NCBI GenBank assembly: GCA_963709995.1
Contig: CAVPYN010000017.1
Span: 252,529-316,528 of the forward strand
Direction: 5' to 3'
DNA from: JAUIIK01 sp963709995
Lineage (GTDB): Bacteria; Chloroflexota; Chloroflexia; Thermomicrobiales; CFX8
Length of the DNA: 64,000 nucleotides
Shown here: positions 18,673 to 27,730 of the stretch, piece after piece
Layout of the letters: each line of letters opens with the position of its first letter
How positions within the stretch are numbered: the first letter of the stretch is position 1
The notes under the pieces: model-generated
The model's database searches: none
The model's input: the letters and a program-made list of their open reading frames with translations, nothing else
What the model was told of the DNA's origin: nothing
Made by a program: the position numbers and the translations under genes

Positions 18673-18770
18673 TTGACGTCCCGTCAATTGCTTACCCTGT
18701 ACGTATTATAGCCGCAGATCGAGATTCGTCCGGGCTATACTGCCGCTCTATACGGAATAGAGGAGCAGCT

Positions 18771-19955
18771 ATGGCTGAAAACACAATCGTGGTGGATTTT
18801 GCGGAACGCATGAGCAGGCTCGGCACCGAAAGCGCATTCGATGTTCTGGTCCGCGCCAGGGCGCTTGAAGCTCAAGGCCGAGACGTCGTTCATCTTGAGA
18901 TCGGAGAGCCCGATTTCGACACCCCAGCCCACGTTGTCGAAGCAGGAATCAAGGCATTGCGCGACGGGGAAACCCACTACACGCCAGCAGCCGGAATTCC
19001 GGCGCTCCGTGAGGCGATCGCTAACCACGTTTCGGAAACGCGTGGGATCGACTACACGCCAGATCAGGTCGTCGTTACCCCGGGCGGCAAGCCGGTAATG
19101 TTCTATTCGATTCTCGCCCTTACCGGCCCGGGTGACGAAGTCATTTACCCGGATCCGGGATTTCCAATCTACGGCTCGGTCGTGAATTTCGCGGAGGCAG
19201 TTCCGAAACCCCTCCCGCTGCGTGAAGATCGCAATTTCCGCTTTGACCTTGACGAGCTTCAATCGATGGTTTCGGACCGGACAAAGCTCGTCATCATCAA
19301 CTCGCCCGGCAATCCAACCGGAGGTGTGCTCGGCGACGAGGAACTGAGCCTGCTGGCGGAACTTGCCGAACGGCACGATTTCTACGTACTGTCCGACGAA
19401 ATCTACCGCGAAATCGTCTACAGCGATGAGCCGGGCGCGAGCATCGTCAACTATCCGGGGTTGTCCGAGCGGACGATTATTCTGGACGGCTTCTCGAAGA
19501 CGTACGCGATGACCGGCTGGCGGCTTGGATACGGCGTCATGCCGGTGAAGATCGCCGAATCCGTTACCCGCCTGGCGATCAACTGCAACTCCTGCGTGCC
19601 CGGCTTCACCCAGCTTGCCGGCGTTGCAGCGCTAAACGGCCCGCAGGAGCCGGTACGGGAGATGGTGAGGGAATTCAGACGCCGGCGAGACGCAATTGTC
19701 GCCGGACTCAATGAAATCCCCGATGTCCGCTGCCTGACGCCTGAGGGCGCGTTCTATGTATTCCCGAACGTCAGCGCGTACGGGGACGGGGTCGCCGACT
19801 ATCTTCTTCAGGAGGCTGGCGTCGCGCTTCTTGACGGCGGCGGATTTGGCGCTCAGGGGCGGGGCTACATGCGCATTTCCTATGCCAACTCGCTCGAAAA
19901 CATCGAGAAGGCACTGGAGCGCATCGCCGACGCGCTCGAACGAAAACCGCGATGA
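18771..19955 (+). CDS. PLP-dependent aminotransferase, class I/II (aspartate aminotransferase family)
   Basis: A 394-residue fold-type I aminotransferase. Recognisable features are GEPDFDTP near residue 44, the phosphate/PLP region VTPGGKPVMFY near residue 103, NSPGNPTGG near residue 182, SDEIYREIVY near residue 208, the PLP lysine in LDGFSKTYAMTGWRLGY near residue 247 and the substrate-carboxylate arginine in GYMRISYAN near residue 365. The ATG at 18771 follows AGAGGAG six bases upstream; the open frame continues 168 codons further back into the divergent gene, but that part is antisense. It is the first gene of a four-gene plus-strand operon with a class A hydrolase, a PLP decarboxylase and a dipeptidase. 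Amino donor and acceptor are unknown. Confidence 0.93.
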   Translation: MAENTIVVDFAERMSRLGTESAFDVLVRARALEAQGRDVVHLEIGEPDFDTPAHVVEAGIKALRDGETHYTPAAGIPALREAIANHVSETRGIDYTPDQVVVTPGGKPVMFYSILALTGPGDEVIYPDPGFPIYGSVVNFAEAVPKPLPLREDRNFRFDLDELQSMVSDRTKLVIINSPGNPTGGVLGDEELSLLAELAERHDFYVLSDEIYREIVYSDEPGASIVNYPGLSERTIILDGFSKTYAMTGWRLGYGVMPVKIAESVTRLAINCNSCVPGFTQLAGVAALNGPQEPVREMVREFRRRRDAIVAGLNEIPDVRCLTPEGAFYVFPNVSAYGDGVADYLLQEAGVALLDGGGFGAQGRGYMRISYANSLENIEKALERIADALERKPR

Positions 19956-19992
19956 TTGACCTGGATGACAGATCGAAATGGAGAGTAGTTGC

Positions 19993-20835
19993 ATGCAGAA
20001 ACTGATCGACGATCTCAATCAGATGTGCGACGAGCAACCGTTCAGCACAAGCTGGTACTTCAAGGACCTCAAGACTGGCGGTTCGGCCAACCGCGCGGGC
20101 GACGTCACCGTTCCATCGGCGAGCACCCGCAAGATCGCAATCATGATGACCGCGCTCAAGGGCGTCAATCAGGGCAGGTTCACGCTCGACCAACCGGTCG
20201 AGATCCTGGCAAAGTATCAGAACAACAACTCCGGCACGTTCCAGCATCTCCAACCTGGATTCACGATCACCTTCCAGGATGCGCTGGTGATGATGATCAT
20301 CGTCAGCGACAATACCTGCACCGGGACTGTCGCGGATATGGTTGGACTCGACGAGGTGAACTCGCTCTGCCAGTCGATCGGCATGACCGGCACAATGCAC
20401 CGCCACGGCATCCCGCCCGGCAATCTCCAGCGGGATCATCCGGTCGACGCGACCAATACGACGACACCGAACGATGTTGGCCTCTTGCTCCAACTGATCC
20501 TCGATGGCACGTCGGATGAAGACGCCGCCGCGAAGCTTGGCTGCACCACTGAACTCTGCCAGCTAGGTCTTGACATCCTCAGCTGGCAAAAGCTCCGCGC
20601 GCGATTGCCAGCGATGCTTCCTGCGGGCATCAAGGTCGCCCACAAGACCGGCACCGGCGCACGCAACATCAACGATGCAGGGATCATCTTCGACGCCAGT
20701 GGAACGCCGCTATTCATCCTGGCCGTCTACACCGACAACCTTCCAGAGACGTTGCCGGACGGAACGCCGGGCCACACCGCTGGCGCAACCATCATCCAGC
20801 GGCTATCTCGACGCTGCTGGGAGGCGCTTGCGTGA
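19993..20835 (+). CDS. Class A beta-lactamase-like serine hydrolase (PF13354), no signal peptide
   Basis: A 280-residue protein with all class A motifs: Ser44-Thr-Arg-Lys47 (SxxK), SDN near residue 103 (IIVSDNTC) and KTG near residue 212 (AHKTGTGARN). The Glu166 region of true beta-lactamases is not obvious. There is no N-terminal signal peptide, which argues for a cytoplasmic enzyme such as an amidase or glutaminase-like hydrolase rather than a secreted resistance enzyme. The ATG at 19993 is preferred because GGAGAG lies seven bases before it; the ATG at 19978 is the alternative. The gene is 37 bases after the aminotransferase and overlaps the following decarboxylase by four bases (GTGA). 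Function in amino acid or peptide breakdown is inferred from context. Confidence 0.88.
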   Translation: MQKLIDDLNQMCDEQPFSTSWYFKDLKTGGSANRAGDVTVPSASTRKIAIMMTALKGVNQGRFTLDQPVEILAKYQNNNSGTFQHLQPGFTITFQDALVMMIIVSDNTCTGTVADMVGLDEVNSLCQSIGMTGTMHRHGIPPGNLQRDHPVDATNTTTPNDVGLLLQLILDGTSDEDAAAKLGCTTELCQLGLDILSWQKLRARLPAMLPAGIKVAHKTGTGARNINDAGIIFDASGTPLFILAVYTDNLPETLPDGTPGHTAGATIIQRLSRRCWEALA

Positions 20836-22259
20836 GCCAGGCTGACCCGTTCCGCGACGGCTTACCGGTACTGGAACATGCCTGGAAGATATCCTCAGCC
20901 TATGTTGCTGGGCTAGGTGATCGCCCGGTCGCCCAACCGGTCACACCAGCGTCGATGCAGGCCGCGCTCGACGAGCCGCTCCCGGAAATCGGCTGCGACC
21001 CTGTTGAGGCTCTAGACGAATGGTTCCAGCGGGCCGAGCCGGGCATCGTCGCATCTTCCGGCCCGCGCTTCTTCGGTTACGTCATTGGCGGGACAACTCC
21101 CGCTGCACTGGCCGGCGATTGGCTTGCGTCGGCCATCGACCAGGATGCGGGACTCTGGGACGCCACTCCGGCTTCGGTCCATACCGAGATGGTGGTCATC
21201 CGGTGGATGAAGGAACTCTTTAGCTTACCGGTGTCCTGGGCCGGCACGCTAACGACCGGCGCGACCCATGCAAACCTGATCGGGCTCGCGGCGGCGCGCC
21301 AGTGGGCGGGAACGCAACGCGGCTTTGATCCGGCAGCGGACGGGCTGGGTGGGCAGCCCCCCATTCCGGTTATCTCCAGCACTGAAATCCACATGAGCGC
21401 GAGGAAAAGCCTGGGCACCCTCGGGCTTGGACGGTCGAGCCTGCGGGCAATCCCCTCGAATGCGGGCCGGGTCGATCTGGGCGCGCTCCAACAAGCGCTG
21501 AATGAAACCGATGGCGCTTGCATCGTCGTCGCGAATGGTGGCGAAGTGAACACCGGAGCGTTCGATCCGCTCGATGAAATTGCCGATCTCTGCGCGGAGC
21601 ATCCAGGAGGCGCGTGGATGCACGTCGACGGCGCATTCGGGCTCTTTGCCGCGCTGGTTGAGAGCAAAGCGCACTTGTTGACCGGTATAGAACGCGCCGA
21701 CTCCGTCGCGGTTGACGCGCACAAGTGGCTCAACGTTCCCTATGACAGCGGCTTCGCGTTCATCCGCGACGAAACCTGGCTGAACGCAGCCTTTCGCACC
21801 AGCGCCGCCTACATCGCCGAAGGCGACTTCCCGGACCCGGGCGCTCAGGTGCCGGAAATGTCCCGCCGCTTCCGCGGTCTCGCGGCCTGGTGCGCGCTCA
21901 GGACGTACGGGCGGGAGGGCTACCGGGATCTGGTCCAACGCTGTCTCGACAACGCGGCGTTGCTCGGAAGTTGGATCGAAGCACATCAGGACATGGAACT
22001 CCTCGCCAGCGTCAACCTCAACATCGTCTGTTTCCGCTACCGGCCAGCGGGTCTCGACGAGCCAGGCTGCGACGAGTTCAATCGGAGAGCAATCGAGGCG
22101 ATCCAGCGGGACGGGCGCGCATTTGTGACGCCTACCACCTGGCAGGGCAAGGGAGCCATCCGGGCCGCATTCGACAACTGGGCAACGACCGAAAGGGACG
22201 TGCAGATACTTTGCGACGCATTGGGCGAGATCGGATCGTCGCTGATGACGGAAGGATGA
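20832..22259 (+). CDS. Pyridoxal-dependent decarboxylase family protein (PF00282)
   Basis: A 475-residue group II PLP decarboxylase, the family of aromatic-L-amino-acid, glutamate and aspartate decarboxylases. Visible motifs are GYVIGGTTPAALAGDWL near residue 80, TTGATHANLIGLAAAR near residue 138, STEIHMSARKSLGTLGLG near residue 182 (the conserved His that stacks on PLP), HVDGAFGLFA near residue 263 (Asp binding the PLP ring nitrogen) and the PLP lysine in VDAHKWLNVPYDSG near residue 300. The start is GTG at 20832 overlapping the previous stop. The protein is predicted cytosolic. The substrate amino acid cannot be read from the sequence. Confidence 0.92.
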   Translation: MSQADPFRDGLPVLEHAWKISSAYVAGLGDRPVAQPVTPASMQAALDEPLPEIGCDPVEALDEWFQRAEPGIVASSGPRFFGYVIGGTTPAALAGDWLASAIDQDAGLWDATPASVHTEMVVIRWMKELFSLPVSWAGTLTTGATHANLIGLAAARQWAGTQRGFDPAADGLGGQPPIPVISSTEIHMSARKSLGTLGLGRSSLRAIPSNAGRVDLGALQQALNETDGACIVVANGGEVNTGAFDPLDEIADLCAEHPGGAWMHVDGAFGLFAALVESKAHLLTGIERADSVAVDAHKWLNVPYDSGFAFIRDETWLNAAFRTSAAYIAEGDFPDPGAQVPEMSRRFRGLAAWCALRTYGREGYRDLVQRCLDNAALLGSWIEAHQDMELLASVNLNIVCFRYRPAGLDEPGCDEFNRRAIEAIQRDGRAFVTPTTWQGKGAIRAAFDNWATTERDVQILCDALGEIGSSLMTEG

Positions 22260-22265
22260 ACCACG

Positions 22266-23279
22266 ATGGCAATTGACGCGGCGACCCTGCACGCCAGCGC
22301 GCTGGTGATAGACGCTCATTCGGACGTCTTTGCCGACGTCGCGAATCGCCGGACGGCTGGCAGGCGACAGTATCTCAGCGAGAAACACATCCCGGACTGG
22401 CGGGCCGGAGGAGTGAATGCGGTCGTCACAACGCTCTACACCGAGCCCGACTTCAAACCAGATCGGGCGACGCGCCGGGCGATGGCCCAACTCGGTTCAG
22501 CGCTGAACGACCTGGATGAGACGCCAGGCGCGACCCTCTGCAGAACCCGAAGCGAGGTCGAGTCAGCGGTCAACGAAGGCAAGATCGCCTTCATTCTGGC
22601 AATGGAGGGAGCCGAACCGGTTCAGGATGAGATCGGCAGCCTGCGGGTGTTTTACGAGCTTGGCTTGCGGATTCTCGGCCTGACCTGGAACCAGCGCAAC
22701 CTGCTGGCCGAAGGTGTTGGCGAGGACCGTTCCAACGGCGGGATCACCGAACGAGGGCGGGAGTACATCGCCGAATGCAACCGGCTCGGAATACTGCTCG
22801 ACGTCTCGCACCTTACGATCCGGTCCTTCTGGGATCTTGTTGAGGCCAGCCAGCGCCCCGTGATCGCATCCCATTCAAACGCCCTTGCGCTCTGCAGCCA
22901 CAAGCGCAACCTCGACGATGACCAGTTGAAGGCGCTCGCTTCTGGTGGCGGCATCATCGGGATCAACGGTGTCGCCGCATTCATCCACGACGACCCTAAA
23001 CGAGCCAGCCTTGATGGGATGCTCGATCACCTCGACTATGTCGCAAACCTCGTCGGCATCGAGCACGTCGCGCTCGGCCCGGATTTCGTCGACTACATGC
23101 ACGATGACCCGAACTCATTCGCGTCCAGTGACGCAATCGACAACCCGGCCGGGTTCGAGAACATTACCAGAATGCCGAACGTGACCGTGGGACTTGTCGA
23201 GCGCGGCTACACCGAGGATCAGATCCGCGGCGTCCTCGGCCTCAACTTCCTTCGGATTTTCGAGGAAGTCTGCGGATGA
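22266..23279 (+). CDS. Membrane dipeptidase family protein (peptidase M19)
   Basis: A 337-residue dinuclear zinc dipeptidase of the renal dipeptidase family, which hydrolyses dipeptides including those with a C-terminal D-residue. The metal ligands are recognisable: His18 and Asp20 in DAHSD, Glu in AMEGAEP near residue 119, His in LDVSHLT near residue 181 and His in IASHSNA near residue 203; GPDFVDYM near residue 277 supplies the last conserved Asp. Six bases separate it from the decarboxylase stop, so it closes the aminotransferase/hydrolase/decarboxylase operon. The gene set suggests uptake-independent processing of a dipeptide or amino acid amide. No signal peptide is seen. Confidence 0.93.
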   Translation: MAIDAATLHASALVIDAHSDVFADVANRRTAGRRQYLSEKHIPDWRAGGVNAVVTTLYTEPDFKPDRATRRAMAQLGSALNDLDETPGATLCRTRSEVESAVNEGKIAFILAMEGAEPVQDEIGSLRVFYELGLRILGLTWNQRNLLAEGVGEDRSNGGITERGREYIAECNRLGILLDVSHLTIRSFWDLVEASQRPVIASHSNALALCSHKRNLDDDQLKALASGGGIIGINGVAAFIHDDPKRASLDGMLDHLDYVANLVGIEHVALGPDFVDYMHDDPNSFASSDAIDNPAGFENITRMPNVTVGLVERGYTEDQIRGVLGLNFLRIFEEVCG

Positions 23280-23416
23280 CCGTAGCCGCGGTAGCTTTCA
23301 CTGGGAGCCGGGGCGCAGTTGTCTTCGGACAGTTCCGAACCCAGACGCGTGCTCGATAAACCGAGCCCGTGCCCGGAGTCGAACCACATCTATCGGACCC
23401 GCGTCTCGACTAACCG

Positions 23417-24508
23417 CTACAGGGCCGCCATGACCCGCGCGCAGAAGCCATCGTAGGCGTCGCGATCGATCCAGCGGACAACTGAGGTCAGACGCAACTC
23501 GGGGTCGATCCAGACAATGTTTGCGCCCTTGCCGAGTGCGAAATAGCTCGACGCGGGCGCGCTCGGGTGTAGTTCCTGATTCTGATTGACCCACCACATG
23601 AAGCCATAGCTTTCGTTCAGCGGGCATGGTTCGATCATCTGGTCGATCCACTCCTCTGAAATAATCTGCCGGTCGCCCCAGCGGCCGCGTGCCGTGAAGA
23701 GCTGCCCGAGACGGGCATGGTCGAGCGACGATGCCCAGACGCCGCCGCCCCAGTGACCGCCACCGCTGACCGATTGCATGTGCAGTCCGTCAACGATCGT
23801 CCATGAAGTGCGGTAGCCGTGCCATTCCCAGGTCGGTGATGCACCGATCGGGTCCATGATCTCCCGGCGGAGTACCTCAGGAAGCGGTTCCCGCCAGATC
23901 TTCAGCAGCGCAAACGCGAGCAAGTTGACGCGCACATCGTTGTATTCCCAGAAGGTGCCCGGTTCCCGGAGTTCACGGTCGCGGCCCATCCGGCGGTCGG
24001 CAAGGTCGCGCTTCTCCCAGAGGACGCCCTCCCACTCGCTCGTCTGCTGGAGGAGCATCCTCCAGGTGATCTTGCGATTCCGCTCGGACTCGAATACCTC
24101 GTCCGGTACCAGTTCATAGACCGGATCATCGAGGTTGGGAATCATGCCCCGGTCCCAGGCGAGACCAGCCATCGTCGACAGATAGCTTTTGGCGACGCTG
24201 AAGGTCATGTCGACCCGGTTGAAATCGCCCCATGCCGCCGCGATGTACCCATCGTGCACGAGAACGCCGTTGACGCCAGCCCGGACTTTCGTCGGGCCGA
24301 CGATGTCGTTGTCGGGATGGTCGTTGATCGGGTCGGTTGCAAGCTCGGTCGGAATGTCGGGTCCGAAGTCTGTTTCATTGTCATTCGCCCATTCGATCGC
24401 TTCCTGGAGCTTCGCGGCGTTGATCCCGAGGTCTTCGGGATCGCGGCGGGCCCAATGGGCATGGGCTTCGGGAACATGGATTCGGGTTGTCGTGCCGGCC
24501 ATCGTCAT
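23417..24508 (-). CDS. Serine hydrolase, beta-lactamase-related (PF00144)
   Basis: A 363-residue hydrolase with the SxxK nucleophile SVAK (MTFSVAKSYLST, near residue 104 from the chosen start), the Tyr-x-Asn-like motif YNDVRVNLLAFALL near residue 189, and a C-terminal FALGKGANIVWIDPE segment in the place of the HxG motif. No signal peptide is present. The open frame starts at 24559, but ATG 24508 (MTMAGTTTRIHV) with GAGAGG just upstream is the more natural start; ATG 24502 is also possible. It is convergent with the M19 dipeptidase gene. Members of this family act as esterases, 6-aminohexanoate-dimer hydrolases or D-peptidases; the substrate is not predictable. Confidence 0.85.
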   Translation of the reverse strand: MTMAGTTTRIHVPEAHAHWARRDPEDLGINAAKLQEAIEWANDNETDFGPDIPTELATDPINDHPDNDIVGPTKVRAGVNGVLVHDGYIAAAWGDFNRVDMTFSVAKSYLSTMAGLAWDRGMIPNLDDPVYELVPDEVFESERNRKITWRMLLQQTSEWEGVLWEKRDLADRRMGRDRELREPGTFWEYNDVRVNLLAFALLKIWREPLPEVLRREIMDPIGASPTWEWHGYRTSWTIVDGLHMQSVSGGGHWGGGVWASSLDHARLGQLFTARGRWGDRQIISEEWIDQMIEPCPLNESYGFMWWVNQNQELHPSAPASSYFALGKGANIVWIDPELRLTSVVRWIDRDAYDGFCARVMAAL

Positions 24509-24577
24509 TACCTCTCGTCGTCGTGTAGTCCAAAAAATCGAATGGTGGCATTGTCGCACGGAGAGGGCAGCGCGCGA

Positions 24578-26029
24578 CTATCCGAAAAAGGTCCCGCGCA
24601 TCTCCATCGGCTGAGCCATCAACCACATGCCAGCGGCAAAGATCAGCAACGCAAGCACAGCCCAGGGCGCGGCGCTCCGGGCGGCAAGACGGCGTCCAAA
24701 CACGTCCTTACTGATGACATAGAGGGCGGCGACACTTGCCAGGAGACCAACCTGGAGAACGATTAGTTCGATCGGATCGATCAGCGACATCGGCAAGAGC
24801 GCCGCGAGATCCCTTCTGGGTTCGCCAAGACCAGGCACGCCCAGATCGGTCAGGAATCCCTGGGTCACGGGCACGACCGTCATCGCGCCAGTGAAAAAGT
24901 GAAATCCGTAGTGCGCCAGCCACACGGCGAACCCAAGTGGAACCAGACCAAAGCTGAACCGGCTGATCAACGGCAACAGGGGATGCTCGCTCCGTGCCAG
25001 CAAGCGGCTGGCCCAACCGGCGTAGAGCACCAGAGCCACTGGCACGGCCACTAAACCGGCAACGAACACGAGCGCGAGCACTGCCGATTCTGACTGAATG
25101 CCCAGCACGCCCGCGAGCCAGCGCTCGAACCGGAACACTGGTCCGACCATCCCGAACGCATTCAACAGTGAGCCGAAAACGAGAACGAGCGCGAGCGCTG
25201 CCATGTCCGGCCGTTCGCTTAGCTTGCCGATTCCGGAACGATTAGCGTCGCGCCGGAACTCATCGAGCGGATTGCGGGCGATGATGCCGACATTGTCGTA
25301 GGGACAGGCCTGGATACATTCCATGCAGAACGTGCAGTCCAGGTTGCCCACCTTGCGTTGCTGGAAGAGCCAGAGTTCGCACCCATTCTGGAGAACCCGG
25401 CCAGATCGCTGGATCGGTTCTGCTACTGATGCAGTCCTTGGTTTGGCAATGTTGGCAGGTCGTCGATTCCCGGATCTTCACCTCGAATGGCGAGGCCATC
25501 GAATTGACGAAGTGGAACTGGCCAATCGGGCAGAGGTGCTTGCAGAAAGCCGCGCCCTTGAAGAGTCCATCGACGATGAATGCGCCAGCGAAGTAAGCGA
25601 CTGCGACCCAGGCAGTCAACCAGGGGCTGGCCCAGATGTCGAAGGCTTCGTACCCCCAGAAGTACGCGATCAGCAGGAGTATGGCGAGCCATTTGCCCGG
25701 CAACCAACGAGGCCAGGGCAGCCTCGCCGGTAGCAAACGCTTGGCTGGCCTCCGGACGAGCATAAATGGACAACCCATACAGAACAGGTTGCCAAACACG
25801 AGCAGAGATAGCACGACGAAGCCCCGCCAGTGCACCCAGGGCAGAACGCCCGCAAGGTTATCCGGCGCTTGCGACGGACCAAAGAAGCCGTCGAGGATGA
25901 TGACGACGGCCAGAATCAGCATCGGAATCTGGATGACGGTGCGCGCGTGCTTCCAGCGCAGAAGTTTGCCCAGAACGGGTGCCAGCAGGAGATCGAATCC
26001 CGAACGCCGGCTTCTGGCGCCGGAGGCAT
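24578..26029 (-). pseudogene. 4Fe-4S binding membrane protein (NosR/CcoG-like), split by frameshift
   Basis: A polytopic membrane protein with two ferredoxin-type clusters, about 480 residues when rejoined. The first part (25922 down to about 25395) has membrane segments, NLFCMGCPFML, AAFCKHLCPIGQFHF and CQHCQTKDC. The frame then breaks; the next frame continues GCELWLFQQRKVGNLDCTFCMECIQACPYDNVGII, followed by six more membrane segments to 24578. Removing one base in the stretch 25390-25400 rejoins them. A second indel near 25995 is likely, because the natural N-terminus (FDLLLAPVLGKLLRWKHARTV) lies in another frame from the ATG at 26029, which follows the FixH-like stop by three bases. It is the last gene of the copper cluster and probably passes electrons during cytochrome oxidase or N2O-reductase maturation (inference). 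Confidence 0.8.
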
Positions 26030-26032
26030 GAA

Positions 26033-26446
26033 TCAGCTCGCCACCCCCTTGAGGTCGAATGTTTGTTCGATTTGTTCACCATCTGGAAGTGTTCCCCGCA
26101 CGGTGACAATCCAGTCACCGCCCATCGAAAACTCGAATCCCTGGCTAACATACCGCCCATTCTGACTCTCGGTGGCATCAACGATGACCGGCTCCATGCC
26201 AGCGTGGCTCATGGTGCCCTGGATCTCCAGATCCGCGCCATTGATCGGATCACCCGCTTCGTCCGTCAGGATAACCTCGACCGTTGCTGGTCCGACGGCG
26301 GGAGGATCAGGTGTTACGGCTATCTCCACGGTGACGCCCAGCGTTGAATCGCTGTCGTCATCTTCACCGCGGCTACAGCCAGCGACCAGGCTTACGAGTA
26401 TCAGTAGTATTCCCACACTCGAGACGACTCGCCCCGCTAATCGCAA
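26033..26446 (-). CDS. FixH/YtkA-like lipoprotein
   Basis: A 137-residue predicted lipoprotein. Residues 1-24 form a lipoprotein signal peptide with the lipobox LVAGC, followed by an acidic spacer (SRGEDDDSDS) and an immunoglobulin-like domain of the FixH/YtkA type (VEIAVTPDPPAVGPATVEVILTDEAGDPINGADLEIQG, then MSHAGMEP with conserved His/Met, and GRYVSQGFEFSMGGDWIVTV). YtkA/FixH-like proteins are often found with SCO and PCu(A)C and are thought to help assemble copper or haem-copper oxidases at the outer face of the membrane. The start is TTG at 26446 with GAGGA upstream. It sits between the PCu(A)C gene (23-base gap) and the 4Fe-4S gene (3-base gap). Confidence 0.85.
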   Translation of the reverse strand: MRLAGRVVSSVGILLILVSLVAGCSRGEDDDSDSTLGVTVEIAVTPDPPAVGPATVEVILTDEAGDPINGADLEIQGTMSHAGMEPVIVDATESQNGRYVSQGFEFSMGGDWIVTVRGTLPDGEQIEQTFDLKGVAS

Positions 26447-26469
26447 TTATCCATCCTCTCGGGGATCGC

Positions 26470-27033
26470 TTACGGCTCGCGAACCTCAACGTTGACTGTC
26501 ATCATTCCCGCGTTCTCGAATTCCAGCTCGATGTCGAACGTATCCCCAACTTCCAGGCTGTCCTGGAGATCGATCATCATGATGTGATAACCACCCGGTT
26601 CAAGGACAACATTTTCGCCGGCCGGAACTTCGAGACCTTCGTCGAGTTGGCGCATCTGCATCACGCCATCGGTCATCGTTACCGTATGAATCTCCACCGT
26701 CGCGGCCACGTCCGTGCTGGCGGAAACAAGGCGGTCATCTTCCTCAGATGTGTTTTCGATGGTCATATACGCAGCTCCGTTCGTGCCGCCCATACCCATG
26801 TCCGATTCTTCGTCTGTTTCGCCCTCTTCGGCGGTCCCGTCGCTGTCATGTTCCATGTCATCGTCGAGCAGCATCGCCGGGCGCGCCCAGACATCGGAAA
26901 GCACAATATCGCCCGATCCTCCGCCATCAGACCCAGAATCATCATCGTCATCGCCACAGGCGACAAAGACCACGAGCGCGACAGCAATGAGCGAGATCAG
27001 CAGTAGAACTTGCCGGCCAGAACGGCTGGTCAA
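26470..27033 (-). CDS. Copper chaperone PCu(A)C (PF04314), lipoprotein
   Basis: A 187-residue predicted lipoprotein with signal peptide and lipobox FVACG, a very acidic Ser/Gly/Asp linker, and the PCu(A)C domain. The Cu(I)-binding H(M)-x(n)-M-x(n)-H-x-M pattern is present as EIHTVTMTDGVMQMRQL near residue 113 and GGYHIMMID near residue 147. An acidic, Met-rich insertion (DDDMEHDSDGTAEEGETDEESDMGMGG, about residues 56-83) interrupts the usual N-terminal part of the domain and could be an extra copper-binding arm; that is speculation. The protein delivers copper to the CuA centre of cytochrome oxidase or to SCO. The start is TTG at 27033 with AAGGAGG seven bases upstream. Confidence 0.9.
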   Translation of the reverse strand: MTSRSGRQVLLLISLIAVALVVFVACGDDDDDSGSDGGGSGDIVLSDVWARPAMLLDDDMEHDSDGTAEEGETDEESDMGMGGTNGAAYMTIENTSEEDDRLVSASTDVAATVEIHTVTMTDGVMQMRQLDEGLEVPAGENVVLEPGGYHIMMIDLQDSLEVGDTFDIELEFENAGMMTVNVEVREP

Positions 27034-27133
27034 TGTCGAACCTCCTTAGAAACGAGCAGGCCCCAGTCCGGACCGGAGTGTATAGGATTTCGGCTCCCCA
27101 GAACATACGACAACCGGGTATGCCTACCCCGGG

Positions 27134-27730
27134 CTAGAGGAGATTTCGCAGGTCGTGCTCTACTTGATCGACGGTGAGGTCCGCCGGAAGGAACAGCCGC
27201 ACATAGCCGTCCTGGTCAACGACGACGAGTGTCGTTGTGTGGTCAACGAGATAGCCGCTGGCTTCGCTGCCGGGCTGCTTCTGAAAGAAGATCCCAAACT
27301 CCGCCGCGGCTCTCCGGAGGGATTCGTCATCCCCGGTTAGGCCCACGAACGTCGAATCGAATGAGCTCATGTACTGTGCGAGGCGCTCAGGACTGTCGCG
27401 CTCGGGATCGACTGAAATCATCAGAACCTGGACGTCGTCTGCCTTGTCACCAAGCCGCTCGCGGACCTTCGCCAGCTTGCTGAGCGTCGCCGGGCAGAAA
27501 TCGGGGCAGTTGGTGTAGCCAAAATACATGACGACGACATCGTCCCGGTAGTCGCTTAGCTGAACATCGCCGTCAGCGCTCTGAAGCTGGAACTCGGCCG
27601 GCGAGCCGTCCGGTTGAACTGCCGTTCCGTTATAGGTCTTCTCGTTGTCCAAGAAGCGCGGTACGGCAACAACTCCGACGATGACTAGCAGGAGAACTCC
27701 CGCGGTCACATAGAGCGCAGTGCGTGGCAT
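27134..27730 (-). CDS. SCO family protein (copper metallochaperone, PF02630)
   Basis: A 198-residue membrane-anchored thioredoxin-fold protein. Residues 7-24 form a single N-terminal membrane anchor. The copper site is complete: Cys75 and Cys79 in TNCPDFCPATL and the distal His in YLVDHTTTLVV near residue 165. SCO proteins help load the CuA centre of haem-copper oxidases and act as thiol reductases. The ATG at 27730 overlaps the stop of the CoA-ester lyase gene by one base and follows a strong GGAAGGAG. With the adjacent PCu(A)C and FixH-like genes it forms a copper-delivery cluster on the minus strand, although no oxidase subunit is in the window. Confidence 0.93.
   Translation of the reverse strand: MPRTALYVTAGVLLLVIVGVVAVPRFLDNEKTYNGTAVQPDGSPAEFQLQSADGDVQLSDYRDDVVVMYFGYTNCPDFCPATLSKLAKVRERLGDKADDVQVLMISVDPERDSPERLAQYMSSFDSTFVGLTGDDESLRRAAAEFGIFFQKQPGSEASGYLVDHTTTLVVVDQDGYVRLFLPADLTVDQVEHDLRNLL

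Noticed and set aside
18267..18770. N-terminal extension of the aminotransferase
   Set aside because: The extra 168 codons are antisense to the JAMM/racemase gene, and ATG 18771 has a strong ribosome binding site at the family's usual start.
21249..22490. 413-codon minus-strand frame across the decarboxylase gene
   Set aside because: Antisense shadow of a well-supported PLP decarboxylase; typical for GC-rich third positions.
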